From NCBI GenBank assembly GCA_019843655.1, contig JACDQD010000006.1, forward strand, positions 18,680,246-18,744,245: DNA of 64,000 bases, given 5' to 3'. This DNA comes from Lethocerus indicus. Lineage: Eukaryota > Arthropoda > Insecta > Hemiptera > Belostomatidae. The position numbers were made by a program, and so were the translations under genes. A model generated the notes under the pieces. That model ran no database searches. It was not told the origin of the DNA and was given only the letters and a program-made list of their open reading frames with translations. Below, piece after piece: positions 24,349-37,466 of the stretch (positions are counted from its first letter, which is position 1; the number at the start of each line of letters is the position of its first letter).

Positions 24349-26074
24349 CAACGGTGCTCAACCTTTTTCGCGACTGTACCCTGAAAGGGCGAAAGTATGA
24401 CCGCGGATACCCCTCGCGCATACAAGTATTTATATTTTCATAATGGCGTGTGCTTACCTTTCTAATGCGATACTTGGGCTTGTTTTTGTGCCATCAAAGA
24501 CTTGATGCGAGGCTAGATGTTGCTGACGGTTAGTATAACATAACCTTCAGGCTGAAGTCGGTTTCGTTCTTTAGTTTTTATTGCAGTCAAAGCCGAGAAA
24601 GCATTTCAAATAAATACGTTGATGGAAAAGCCAACAATGCTGACAACGCTGCATTACTCAAGCCTTCGTATTCGTTACGCACACTGTGCCAGAAATTTCC
24701 CACGTTGCTGACCATTCTTGCTTTCAATGTTCTGTCCACCGCAATTTCAAATAATTTCTCTTTCAAGTCATCAGAAAGTTCTGCTGTATCAACATTGTTT
24801 TCACAAAAATGATCCAAAATCCAGTTGTTCTGGGCACAACCCGTTTCAATTACAGAAAAATATCGGAGAATTTCGTTTTCTAAATTTTTCAAATGATCGA
24901 TGATCAATTCTTTAATATTAGGAAAGATTGAAAGATCGATGTTCGAGTCTTCACAAAAACATGAAATTGTTGGGAAGATTGCAAGATAGATGTCCAGCAG
25001 AAATTCTGTTTTTCCAGTAGATAACTTTATTACGCAAAGCTCTCATGCTACCGAACAAAAATCATCAACTGAGCTTCGTTTGATACGTCTGTTGACTCAT
25101 CCAATTGCAATGCAAATTGTTTTCTGACTTTAATCTGCTCACAGGCTTGCAGGATTATATCGTCAGCCATTTCTCGAATTCTCCTTGACACAATATCATC
25201 CGAATGTGGGATGGTTTTCAGCGTATCGACTGCTTTCTTGACTATTATTATTTCTGTAATTTTTAGCGTTGCAGGAAGTATCAACTCCTCAACAATAGTA
25301 TGAGGTTTCCTTGTTTTTTTCGCAACCAAAAGACACTTCAAAGCTCTCTCAGACGTATCCAGATATCCGTCAAACATTGCGGTGCCTTTCATCATACTCT
25401 CATGTTGCCTCTTGAAAAATCCCACCGGTCTATCTTTCAATTCTGCGTGTTTGGTTTGCAGGTGTCTCTTCAGAAGCGACGGTTTCATGCAGTGATTGGA
25501 CAGAGTTTCGTTGCATATGACACACAACGGAAGTGGAGGGTCCGCACCATTCCTGGCAAAACCGTAGCCCAAATATTCTTCAGAATATTGTCGTATTTTT
25601 CTTCCCGAAGATGAATCTTCTGGTGGCTTCTTCTCTTGATGCTGCCGCGGCAGTTTTTGAGCAGTTCCTTGGCCTGCTTATGAGAAGACGACCCAACACC
25701 TTCAGAATCAATCACTTTCGCGAAAGCATCGGTATCACTTCCCTTCCGTTTCACTAAAAGCCGGCCCATATTTGGGGTTCCGCGAATAACGCAAACACAA
25801 ACGATATGACCACCATCAACTCCTTTCTTGCACTGAAGAGGTTGTATTCTCTTAAAAGCTACCAGCCCCCTGGGAAGGTAACTCAATGGTTGTCCCCAGA
25901 CCGTTACTGAGTCACACAGCGACGTATCGACCTTCTTCAAACTCTTTGATTGTTTTAAACTAAATTGCTACTAACGTATTAAAACTATAATTATTTATGT
26001 CCTTGATATGCCTACCCCTGCATAACCCTTGCCGTACCCCTAGGGGTACGCGTACCACCGGTTGAGAACCGTGG
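24349..26074 (-). mobile_element. Defective hAT transposon, BED-finger type
   Basis: Terminal repeats CAACGGTGCTCAACC (24349-24363) and, reversed, CCACGGTTCTCAACC (26060-26074) differ at two of 15 positions. The 8-bp direct repeat TGCTAGAC flanks the element exactly (24341-24348, 26075-26082). Eight-base target duplications and this TIR type are hallmarks of hAT elements. The 1726-bp body carries a broken minus-strand transposase. Confidence 0.9.
24587..25770 (-). pseudogene. hAT transposase remnant (ZBED/SCAND3-like), internally deleted
   Basis: Read on the minus strand, the start is near 25770 (MGRLLVKRKGSDTDAF). A BED-type finger follows (CVIC, then LKRHLQTKH) and a segment with LQLDESTD near 25085, which resembles the first catalytic Asp of the RNase-H fold. 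The frame then jumps near 25045 straight to a C-terminal part (WKNRIS..., SDDLKEKLFEIAVDRTLK, LSNAALSALLAFPSTYLFE) matching the hAT dimerisation region. The central catalytic core is missing. A second break near 25580 comes from an extra AATATTCT-like 8 bp upstream of the finger. It is not functional; it could only be moved in trans, if at all. Confidence 0.85.
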
Positions 26075-26082
26075 TGCTAGAC

Positions 26083-26520
26083 AATAGCGAATGAATCAGC
26101 GCAAACCTGTCGGTACAGGCACATGAAGGAGAAACAGTTTCGGGGACGAGGAAGGAGACTTATTCAGTACCGTCCCACTAGTAATTATTGTTAAAATATT
26201 ACTTCCCAGAGTGAGCACTGGAAAAGGAATATTTAATATCTAATTATTTTAAATGATGATTAAACCTGTGGTTTCGGCGTGGGATTGTAGGGGGAAAGGT
26301 TTCTTGATATATTTGAGTTGCCAGTATGCCTTTTTATCTCCAGAATTAAATTAAGCTATCTCCAAACCTTTGTGTCAGATCAGAACGTGGTATCTATATG
26401 AAGCTCCTCCTGAAAGTGCCATTTCAGGGCCGAATCTCAATTACAAATGGTATCGGTCGGTACAGTGATACCGGCTACCACTAGATTTATTAGTTATGTA
26501 TTTATTAGATTTATTAGCGG
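26083..26520. other. Unassigned sequence between hAT element and tandem array
   Basis: No gene, RNA or transposon terminus recognised. Confidence 0.4.
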
Positions 26521-29500
26521 TGTAAATAACCTAAGTAGCTCTACATCTCCCCATACGTTATAACATTACTATTAAAAGAAATTGACAGAAACGCATATCC
26601 GCCGTGGGTACTGCTCAAGTGCCACTCATGGCACTGCAATAAAATACCAATAAACAATTGAAATTTCAGGACATAATTCTAATTAACTGTATCAGAAATA
26701 CGGATGGAACAATAAACTGCCGTGTGTATTTATTCGAAAATTTTCATCAGAATAGACCTGTACATGTATTCAGACATCCCGCCCTTAATTTACGGAAAGA
26801 ATGTACAATTTACATTAGTATTCAGAGGGAGAAATATAGAACAACTATTAAAGTAAAAGTACAGAAATTGAGAAGGTAGAGTGTGTGTTGAATATTTTAG
26901 ATGAGGTTAAAGGAGTAGTACAGTATATCGATTTGTTTTGTTTACGTACTGAGAAATATGTGAAGGTGGAGTGGGGGTACAGTATGAGAAAAAAATATAA
27001 CAGAGAGAAAGAGAGAGCGAGAGACCGAGAGAGATAGATATAGACAGTGTGCGTTTCCAGGTATCAGTTTTCGTATTTCACCTCCCTTGTTAAACATATT
27101 CAAATAATTTTACCCGTATACGCATTTTCCATAAAAATCTTTATATGTTTTTCAGACAACAGGAAGGAATTCTTCTTAATAATAATAAATACTAACATTA
27201 ACTAACAATTAGCTAGCTAAGTTAATTAGTTATGAACTAATCACTGAAAATTTAATAATAATTTAATAAATAATTTTAGATGTGACGTTGCATTCCTACG
27301 TATTGTCATAATCGTTAATACGTGCCTTTTCTGACATTGAAATGACTGTATCAACTCCGAATTGTTTTACACATCAGATAATTAAAAGTAATGGTTTAAT
27401 TAAAGGCGACTAAACATATTTGATAAGATCAAATATAATTATTAGTTTGAATTCCATGACTCGTTACTTTGGATCACTCTTGTATTCTAGACCAATTCAG
27501 ATAGGCAGGATAACAATCGGGATTATCAGAAGGGAGTATTATAACGTTTTCTAGAATTGGCATGAGTTGCAGTTAAACTGGGTTCAAATCTCTCTACCCG
27601 TTATAACTTGATTCTTTATTCACTATTTCATTGCTGCTTTGAATTATTATTCCTCTTAGAACATTCCCTTTTCCCGCCTACATTTAACTGGTTTTGAAAT
27701 CAGGAGGTTGTGGTGTCCAATATTTCTGTCCAACTTGGACTTATGAAGACTGACTTATGATTAGAAAGTGTTCCTTGATACTGCACAGGAACTGAAAATT
27801 GATACTAAAATTGACAGACAGTGTAATAAATTTGTTCTGTTACTACACTTAACGACCTCTGTTTATTTCCAACTATACGAAATATTAATTATCTTATTGT
27901 ACAACTGGATTCATCCATCAAGCCTGTTAAATTAATTGTTAACGGGCGTGTGTGTATATGTACATATCTTGTATCAAATAGCGACTGATATTAGTTAGAT
28001 TAATTATGTAGACGCCCAGCGGGTCGTCTTCTCGTATAATATAGTAAATCAGTATATTCTGCGAAAGGACCAATTCCCTGGGATTTAATGTTCTCCCCGG
28101 CGACTCGAACCGTGTAACGGAGAGAACACGTAAAGACCAACAGGACAGAACAGCTTTAATTATCGTAAATATTGCGAAGAGAAAAGCGGGAACAATTAAG
28201 GTGGGACAGACCGTTTTTATTACCGGTGTAAATAACCTAAGTAGTTCTTCATCTCCCCATACGTTACTATTAAAAGAAATTCCCATACGAAATAACGCAT
28301 ATCCGCCGTGGGTACTTCTCAAGTGCCTCTCATTGCACTGCAATCAAATACCACTAAACAATTGAAATTTCAGGACATAATTCTAATTAACTGTATCAGA
28401 AATACGGATGGAACAATAAACTGCCGTGTGTATTTATTCGAAAATTTTCATCAGAATAGACCTGTACATGTATTCAGACATCCCCGCCCTTAATTTACGG
28501 AAAAGAATGTACAATTTACATTAGTATTCAGAGGGAGAAATATAGAACAACTATTAAAGTAAAAGTACAGAAATTGAGAAGGTAGAGTGTGTGTTGAATA
28601 TTTTAGATGAGGTTAAAGGAGTAGTACAGTATATCGATTTGTTTTGTTTACGTATTGAGAAATATGTGAAGGTGGAGTGGGGGGTACAGTATCGGAAAAA
28701 ATGCAACAGAGAGAAAGAGAGCGAGAGACCGAGAGAGATAGATATAGACAGTGTGCGTTTCCCGGTACCAGTTTTCGTATTTCACCTCCCTTGTTAAACT
28801 TATTCAAATAATTTTACCCGTATACGCATTTTCCATAAAAATCTTTATATGTTTTCAGACAACAGGAAGGTATTCTTCTTGATAATAATAAATACTAACA
28901 TTAACTAACAATTAGTTAGCTAAGTTAATTAGTTATGAACTAATCACTGAAAATTTAATAATAATTTAATAAATAATTTTAGATGTGACGTTGCATTCCT
29001 ACGTATTCGTGCACTAATAATACATTGCAATCTATTGTCATACGTGCCTTTTCCGACATTCAAATGACTGTATCAACTCCGAATTGTTTTACACATCAGA
29101 TAATTAAAAGTAATGGTTTAATTAAAGGCGACTAAACATATTTGATAAGATCAAATGTAATTATAGTTTGAATTCCATGACTCGTTGCTTTGGATCACTG
29201 TCGTATACTAGACCAACTCAGATAGGCAGGATAACAATTGGGATTATAAGAAGGAGTATCATAACGTTTTCTCGAATTGGCATGAATTGCAGTTAAACTG
29301 GGTTCTACATCTCTACCCGTTATAACTTGATTGTTTATTCACTGTTTCATTGCGCTCTGAATTATTATTCCTCTTAGAACATTCCCTTTTCCCGCCCACA
29401 TTTAACTGGTTTTGAAATCAGGAGGTTGTGGTGTCCAATATTTCTGTCCAACTTGGACTTATGAAGACTAACTTAATTAGAAAGTGTTCCTTGATACTGC

Positions 29501-31255
29501 ACAGGAACTTAAAATAGTCCGTTTGAAAATGTATACTAAAATTGACAGACAGTGTAATAAATTTGTCCTGTTAGTACACTTAAAGACCTCTGTTTATTTC
29601 TAACTATACGAAATATTAATTATCTTATTGTACAACTGGATTCTTCCATCAAGCCTGTTAAATTAATTGTTAACGAGCGCGTGTGTATATGTACATATCT
29701 TGTATGCAAATAGCGACTGATATTAGTTAGATTAATTATGTAGACGCCCAGCGGGTCGTCTTCTCGTATAATATAGTAAATCAGTATATTCTGCGAAAGG
29801 ACCAATTCCCTAGGATTTAATGTTCTCCCCGGCGACTCGAACCGTGTAACGGAGAGAACACGTAAAGACCAACAGGACAGAACAGCTTTAATTATCGTAA
29901 ATATTGGGAAGAGAAAAGGGAACAATTAAGGTGGGACAGACCGTTTTATTACCGGTGTAAATAACCTAAGTAGTTCTTCATCTCCCCATACGTTACTATT
30001 AAAAGAAATTCCAAACGAAATAACGCATATCCGCCGTGGGTAATTCCTCAACTGCCTCTCATTGCACTGCAATAAAATACCAATAAACAATTGAAATTTC
30101 AGACATAATTCTAATTAACTGAATCAGAAATACGGATGGAACAATAAACTGCCGTGTGTATTTATTCGAAAATTTTCACAGAATAGAACATGTATACAGA
30201 CAACCCATGCTCTTAATTTACGGAAAAGAATGTACAATTTACATTAGCATTCAGAGGGAGAAATATAGTACAACTATTAAAGTAAAAGTACAGAAATTGA
30301 GAAGGTAGAGCGTGTGTTGAATATTTCAGATGAGGTTAAAGGGATAGGCCAGAATTATTGATTTTCTTTGTTTACGTACTGAGAAATATGTGAAGGTGGA
30401 GCTGGGGGGGGGGGTACAGTATGAGAAAAAATATAACAGAGAGAAAGAGGGAGCGAGAGACCGAGAGAGATAGATATAGACAGTGTGCGTTTCCAGGTAC
30501 CAGTTTCCGTATTTCAACGGCCTTGTTAAACTTATTCAAATAATTTTACCCGTATACGCATTTTCCATAAAAATCTTTGTATTTTTCTTCAGACAACTTG
30601 AACAGGAAGGAAATCTTCTTAATAATAATAATAAATACTAACATTAACTAACAATTAATTAGCTAGCTAAGTTAATTAGTTATGAACTAATCACTGAAAA
30701 TTTAATAATAATTTAATAAATAATTTTAGATGTGACGTTGCATTCCTACGTATTCGTGCACTAATAATGCCACTGCAATCTATTGTCATAATCGTTAATA
30801 CGTGCCTTTTCCGACATTCAAATGACTGTATCAACTCCGAATTGTTTTACACATCAGATAATTAAAAGTAATGGTTTAATTAAAGGCGACTCCAACATAT
30901 TTGATAAGATCAAATATAATTTGAATTCCATGATAATGACCATGTATCAAATAGCGATTGGCATATTGCAGTTAGGGTTCTACCCGTCTCGATTCTCGTT
31001 TCGATAATTCCTCTTAGAACATAGTTTCGAAATCAGGAGGTTGTGGTATATTCCGTCCAACTTGATACTGCACAGGAACTGAAAATTGATACTAAAATTG
31101 ACATGTAACTTTGTCCTGTCTTGACTTATTGTACAACTGATTCTTCCACCGTGTAACGGAGAGAACACGGAGAGACGAACAGGATAGAACAGCTTTAATT
31201 ATCGTAAATATTGGGAGGAGCAAAGCGGGAACAATTAAGGTCGGACAGACCGTTT
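26521..31255. repeat. 1.7-kb tandem repeat, about 2.8 copies
   Basis: Units begin with TGTAAATAACCTAAGTAG at 26521, 28227 and 29956 (spacings 1706 and 1729 bp). The third ends near 31255 after several internal deletions. Shared landmarks are a (GA)-rich stretch, TTTTACACATCAGATAATTA, and a minus-strand block reading CGGTTCGAGTCGCCGGGGAG. The open frames in it are short and shift between copies, so I call no gene. Tandem solo LTRs of an unknown element would be one explanation, but I see no clear LTR ends. Confidence 0.85.
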
Positions 31256-32400
31256 TTCCGAAAACCTCCTGTCGGTAACTGAAGACAAACGATAAGTATA
31301 ATGGCCTTATCAAATAGACTGGTTATTTAATAATATACTCTCTGATTTTTTCTAGTTACGAGGCATTGCGTGAGGGCAGAAAGGGTTCACGACTCCAAGG
31401 GCACGTACCCGAAGCTACGCCGAGTTGCAAACCCCAGTTCAGAAATGGTTTTTTCTTGTTGATTAACCGCTGGAGAGATAATCACCACCAGTGAACTGGT
31501 TGTTTCCCCGAAACTAGGTTAAAATTGCAAATTCTATAAATAAATTGTGTCATTTAATTTAATCATTTAATTTTTTCATACTGTACTCTTGTCAATCAAT
31601 ACTAATTATAAAGTATAAGAAATTATCTCAGTAAAAAATAACACATTTTTTGAGTAAAACATGTAAAAATTGTGTAAAAAATGTAAAAAATTTGCCTGTT
31701 ATTTAGATGTAATATATTATTCAAGAAACCGTCCACTTGGGGCTAGAAAAGGTGGTGTGGAAGAAAGTCTGGTGGGGGGTGAATCACGTGATTATAGGCA
31801 GGAATTAATATGATTGGTTGAAAATCTTGCATCCGCCGATTCCTTTGTCTGAACTTATATAAGGGGGGGGGTATGAGGTGACTCGTCGTCTCTTGCTGCC
31901 GAGTCTTCATAGGGTAAGTACCTTTCTTCTTGTCTTATTCTTTTTCATTATTTTAAATTCTTTTTAAAACATTGTTTATTCTCTTATATTCTCTTTCCTT
32001 GCTAGCTTATTTCCACATATTGTAGAAAAATTTTTATTTTAGCGACTTGCTAAAATCCTGGTCGTTAAGAGGCTGTATAAACCATAGATACAATTTTAGT
32101 GTTAAAAGGAATAAATGATTCCCAAATAAGAGACCAGGGCCCCGTTCATTAAATAACTAACATTCCAAAATACCTTTTAATAGTTTTTGAATCTTTATTC
32201 AATAAATTCGACTCCTTACGTTAATTAGCGCATCTGCGCCAATTTACACGGTTAAATTTATTTAACTGCTGGGTTTCAGTGGCTCACCTTGTACGACTAA
32301 TAAGTTCCGTAATAAATTCGTGTAATATTAGGCAGGTAAGAGGTTTAGTGTATTCTCAATAACCCTCCTGATCCAGTATGAGCAGATTCATGACGAGAAA
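31256..32400. other. Non-coding stretch with promoter-like segment
   Basis: Apart from the promoter-like segment described separately, I found no coding exon, tRNA or transposon terminus. An LTR is possible: a TATA box, a donor and AATAAA near 32200 are spaced as in one. No second copy in the window tests this. Confidence 0.35.
31782..31913 (+). promoter_or_regulatory. Polymerase II promoter-like segment and 5' splice donor
   Basis: In order: palindromic AATCACGTGATT (E-box core, 31782-31793), an inverted CCAAT box (ATTGG, 31813-31817), TTATATAAG (31855-31863) followed by a G run, a CpG-containing leader, and a consensus GTAAGT donor at 31914. The spacing fits a TATA promoter starting transcription near 31888-31893. 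The downstream transcript was not identified. Confidence 0.45.
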
Positions 32401-32430
32401 TAGACAAAGATGAAATTTTGATTCGATCCG

Positions 32431-32520
32431 CCGGCAAAACGAGAGTCGGGATGTTTTATATCTTTAGGAAGAGATGAAATTTTGATGAGCTTCTTAACAT
32501 CCCGACTCTCGTTTTGCCGG
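32431..32520. repeat. Perfect 25-bp foldback with 40-nt loop
   Basis: Arms 32431-32455 and 32496-32520 are exact reverse complements starting CCGGCAAAACGAGAGTCGGG. A direct repeat of GATGAAATTTTGAT precedes each arm. Confidence 0.95.
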
Positions 32521-32621
32521 GGGTCCGAACATTAGTTTTTTACGCAAGTTGTGCCAGTAGACAGTGATCAGAGAAATTAGAGCTCATTGCATATCGTAAG
32601 CTCATAACGGCCAATGTTACC

Positions 32622-32867
32622 GGTAAAGTTGTAGTTAAAGCACGCTGGTCTGATTTAACTAGGTAAAATGCGTCGAATTTTCTCGTAGAATTATATTTTC
32701 TAAGTTTGAATCCTGTAGGTAAAGCGTTCGATTTCGATCGATCGCCATTTCTCCGAAACCCCCCCCCATCGGAATTATGGAAGGCTGAGGAATATGGAGT
32801 GAGGTGGGGGAACCTCCATAGTGAGAAGTGGGGGAACACCATCAGGGTGCGCAACTACAACTTTACC
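32622..32867. repeat. Second inverted pair around a GC-richer block
   Basis: GGTAAAGTTGTAGTT at 32622-32636 is exactly inverted at 32853-32867. The enclosed 216 bp includes a run of nine C. No protein recognised. Confidence 0.7.
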
Positions 32868-32959
32868 AATGTTGCCAACTGCGCAGTACAAGCATGGTTA
32901 AAAAATATTGTTAACTTTTATTTATTTATTTCAATCAATAATCCTTATTATGTAATTGT

Positions 32960-33285
32960 TATTAGGCTCAGGTGGTATGGAGATAAATGAGGTGGTGTTA
33001 GTGATCGGTGGTGGTTGCTGTAGTGATCTGTGCGCGAGTGGTTTTGTTGGTGGTTGCGGCAGGAGTTTGAGTCTACCACTGAAGGCAGAGCTCCGGAGGA
33101 CAGCATCACTCCAGTTCCCTGATTCCTGTCATTTGAGACACCGCTTATATCGACCAAGAGGCGCTTTGGTGAGTCCAACCATTTCCTTTATCTATTTTGC
33201 ATGCACCATTCTTGAATTAACTTTCAGGGTCCCCTAGGTACATCTACTTCCAGAGCCCAGTTTATCACCATTTCATACTTACAAG
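32960..33285 (+). other. Possible non-coding or 5' UTR exons of an unidentified transcript
   Basis: GC-richer sequence ending at a GTGAGT donor (exon end 33168). A TTTCAG acceptor starts a short segment at 33228 that ends at a GTAAGT donor (33285), with a 59-bp intron between. No convincing coding frame on either strand. Confidence 0.25.
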
Positions 33286-33408
33286 GTAAGTGCACTTAAA
33301 TGTATAAGGAGGTTTGTATGTAGGTGTGTGTGCACTTGTATGTATATATAAGTATAATTAAATATTGGATTGGGTTGTTTTATAAAATTTAACTGTTTTT
33401 AACAGTTG

Positions 33409-34420
33409 TCTATGTAACATTACTACCTCGATTATAACATACTAAAACAGAATTAAATATGTATGTTCTGTACACTGACTCAATGCCATATACTCAGCAA
33501 ATATCAAAATTTAAAATTTTACAATATTTTATTTTAGAAGTTAACAATTGTTGAACAGAAATGTGAATGTGGTGCTGCTTAAAGGTAGTGAAAAAAATCA
33601 ACCACATATGTTTATTGTATCATTCATCAAATTTTAATATTAATAATTATCATAATTATTGAAATGTTATTGATATATCATATTATATTGGTATATCATT
33701 CATTATTGATATATTAGGTACATTGGCAGTGAATTCAGACATTTTGGTCAATTCATATTTATAGGACTTATATAAGGAAATGATAACATTGTCTATACAA
33801 TATTACCTTGAGTATAACATACTAAAACAGAATTAAATATGTATATCCGGTACGCTGCTCAGTGCCATATACTCAGCAAATATCGAAATATAAATTTTAC
33901 AATATTTTATTTTAGAACTTAACGATTGTTGAACAGAAATGTTAATGTGGTGCTGCATAAAGGTAGTGAAAAAATCAACCACATATGTTTATTGTATCAT
34001 TCATCAAATTTTAATATTAATAATTAACATAATTATTGATATATGATTATTTATTATTGATATAATAGTGATATTATAATTATGAATTTTTTTATTTAGT
34101 TATTTTTAATTTTTTTATATCATTCATCAAATTTTAGTAGTATCATCTTAAAAAAAAAAATATTTAGTTTAACCGAATTTAATCATTGGAAACCACTCAT
34201 TTTATTGTGTGTTAGCAGTTGTGCATTGAGCAATCTATTTTGTTAGGAAATATTTTTCATTTTTTAAAGAATTATATTGTATGCTTATGATTTTTTTTTA
34301 ATGAAAACTATGCTACTTTCCTTAGTTTGGAGACACGGAAATGATTAGGTAAATTCGCAGTAAATTCAGACATTTTGATCGACTCATATTTATAGCAATT
34401 ATATGAGGCAATGATAGCAC
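33409..34420 (+). repeat. Direct duplication of about 250 bp, plus partial third copy
   Basis: 33409-33660 and 33791-34040 match closely (shared AACATACTAAAACAGAATTA, then GTGGTGCTGC and CAACCACATATGTTTATTG). The segment before the second copy (about 33718-33795) recurs at about 34350-34420. Otherwise 33286-34716 shows nothing recognisable. Confidence 0.75.
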
Positions 34421-34716
34421 TATAATACCACAATTTAGTATTGTGCATAAAACTGTTAGGCTATATGGTTACATCATAGGGTCTGTTTCTTGCAATATGC
34501 ATCAGTAACAGTCATGTAATAGCATTTGTTTGCCCATTTTCTATTTCTCCTATACCAATCCGAAGAATGATACTGCCCCCTTCCTGGGCCTACTGTCAGG
34601 TGAACCCTCCCCCCTCAAACATATGAGGTGGATGAATATGGTAGTTTCTATTATCAATTGATTACAAAAATGTTTTATACTACACATGTGTTGTACTATA
34701 GCATCATTAATTGTTC

Positions 34717-35259
34717 TATCCTGTAGCTTATATTACTTTGTTGGAGTGGAACGTGTTGGGTTACATTCAAATTCGTAAGGGTCCTAATAATTTGGGTTTT
34801 ATAGGTCTCTTGCAGCCTTTTTCTGATGGTATTAAGCTTTTTTGTTTATCCTAGATATTCTAACTTTTTTTAATATTTTATTTCTCCTATGTTTATATTG
34901 TTTCTTTCTTTATTGTTCTGGGGTGTATTACCCTTTTTTTATGTTTATTCTTTTCATTATGATGTTTTATTTGTTTGCAGTTTAGAAGATTGGGTGTTTA
35001 TGGTGTTCTTTTTCTGGTTCTTCTAATGCTCTAATAAGCTCTTTTAGGTTCTATTCCCGTTGTTGCTCAGACTATTTCTTATGAAGTAAGTATGGCTTTG
35101 ATTGTTGCTTGTATGTTTTTAGATTTAATTTTAGTAATTTTATGACTTATCAGGGTGATGTTTGGTTTATTTTTTTCTTTCCCCTTTTTTTGTTTGGTTT
35201 TCTTCTTGTGAAACAATTCTTTCTCCTTTGATTTTGCTGAGTGTGAGTTTGAATCGGTT
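34717..35259 (+). pseudogene. nad1: NUMT: nuclear copy of mitochondrial nad1
   Basis: nad1 encodes a membrane subunit of respiratory complex I. The translation includes [29 protein letters not shown], then in another frame SLGVYGV with AGA read as Ser (invertebrate mitochondrial code), then GSIPVVAQTISYEVSMALI, and near the end FDFAE. Frameshifts and stops separate these blocks, so it is a dead nuclear insert covering roughly the first two-thirds of the gene. Its 3' edge runs into the tandem array. Confidence 0.88.
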
Positions 35260-35766
35260 ACAAATAGTTATTTTATATTTAAGATGGGATATCGGTTCAT
35301 AGATATATAGGTATTTATGGGAGGCAACAGTACAGGAGATTCTAGAAGAGCAGGATAGTAGACAGAGAGTGTAATAGTACAGTCAATAAGAATGTATGTA
35401 CGTATAATGGTATGATATATAAATATTTAATGGGAGTCAGCTGGGACATGGACTGGTAAGGGTGGAGAGATGGTATTGGTTGAGGGGGAGAGAGTAGGTT
35501 ATTTGATCCATAATTTTTGTTGTTGTTAATTAAAGTTTGATTCATGCTTTGGGGTTGCTTTTGCTGTTATACATATGTAAGTTTTAGCTGATTTTGCTAA
35601 GTGTCAGTTTGAATCGGTTACAAATAGTTATTTTATATTTAAGATGGGATATCGGTTCATAGATATATGGGTATTTATGGGAGGCAACAGTACAGGAGAT
35701 TCTAGAAGAGCAGGATAGTAGACAGAGAGTGTAATAGTACAGTCAATAAGAATGTATGGTATGTAA

Positions 35767-35814
<48 letters not shown>

Positions 35815-36166
35815 ATAATGGTATGATATATAAATATTTAATGGGAGTCAGCTGGGACATGGACTGGTAAGGGTGGAGAGATGGTATTGGTTGAGGGGGA
35901 GAGAGTAGGTTATTTGATCCATAATTTTTGTTGTTGTTAATTAAAGTTTAATTGTTGCTTTTGCTGTTTTACATATGTAAGTTTTAGCTGATTTTGCTGA
36001 GTGTGAGTTTGAATCGGTTACAAATAGTTATTTTATATTTAAGATGGGATATCGGTTCATAGATATATAGGTATTTATGGGAGGCAACAGTACAGGAGAT
36101 TCTAGAAGAGCAGGATAGTAGACAGAGAGTGTAATAGTACAGTCAATAAGAATGTATGGTATGTAA

Positions 36167-36218
<52 letters not shown>

Positions 36219-36583
36219 GTATAATGGTATTATATATAAATATTTAATGGGAGTCAGCTGGGACATGGACTGGTAAGGGTGTAGAGATGGTATTGGTTGA
36301 GGGGGAGAGAGTAGGTTATTTGATCCATAATTTTTGTTGTTGTTAATTAAAGTTTGATTGTTGCTTTGGGGTTGCTTTTGTTGTTTTACATATGTAAGTT
36401 TTTTCTGATTTTTCTGAGTGTGAGTTTGAATCGGTTACAAATAGTTATTTTATATTTAAGATGGGATATCGGTTCATAGATATATAGGTATTTATGGGAG
36501 GCAACAGTACAGGAGATTCTAGAAGAGCAGGATAGTAGACAGAGAGTGTAATAGTACAGTCAATAAGAATGTACGGTATGTAA

Positions 36584-36639
<56 letters not shown>

Positions 36640-37000
36640 AATGGTATTATATATAAATATTTAATGGGAGTCAGCTGGGACATGGACTGGTAAGGGTGTA
36701 GAGATGGTATTGGTTGAGGGGGAGAGAGTAGGTTATTTGATCCATAATTCTTGTTGTTGTTAATTAAAGTTTGATTGTTGCTTTGGGGTTGCTTTTGCTG
36801 TTTTACATATGTAAATTTTTGGTGATTTTTCTGAGTGTGAGTTTGAATCGGTTACAAATAGTTATTTTATATTTAAGATGGGATATCGGTTCATAGATAT
36901 ATAGGTATTTATGGGAGGCAACAGTACAGGAGATTCTAGAAGAGCAGGATAGTAGACAGAGAGTGTAATAGTACAGTCAATAAGAATGTATGGTATGTAA

Positions 37001-37054
<54 letters not shown>

Positions 37055-37412
37055 AATGGTATGATATATAAATATTTAATGGGAGTCAGCTGGGACATGG
37101 ACTGGTAAGGGTGTGAGATGGTATTGGTTGAGGGGGAGAGAGTAGGTTATTTGATCCATAATTTTTGTTGTTGTTAATTAAAGTTTGATTGTTGCTTTGG
37201 GGTTGCTTTTGCTGTTTTACATATGTAAGTTTTGCTGATTTTCTGAGTGTGAGTTTGAATCGGTTACAAATAGTTATTTTATATTTAAGATGGGATATCG
37301 GTTCATAGATATATAGGTATTTATGGGAGGCAACAGTACAGGAGATTCTAGAAGAGCAGGATAGTAGACAGAGAGTGTAATAGTACAGTCAATAAGAATG
37401 TATGGTATGTAA

Positions 37413-37466
<54 letters not shown>

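Noticed and set aside
25300..25940. Plus-strand and extra minus-strand frames inside the hAT element
   Set aside because: Shadows of the transposase frame; only the BED/hAT reading makes protein sense.
28080..28115. tRNA-like GGTTCGAGTC box on the minus strand
   Set aside because: No cloverleaf could be drawn around it: acceptor and anticodon stems are absent.
27939..29925. Minus-strand frames in the 1.7-kb repeat (TIIKAVLSCWSLRVLSV...)
   Set aside because: Similar only because the DNA is repeated; starts and ends differ between copies and the third copy is disrupted.
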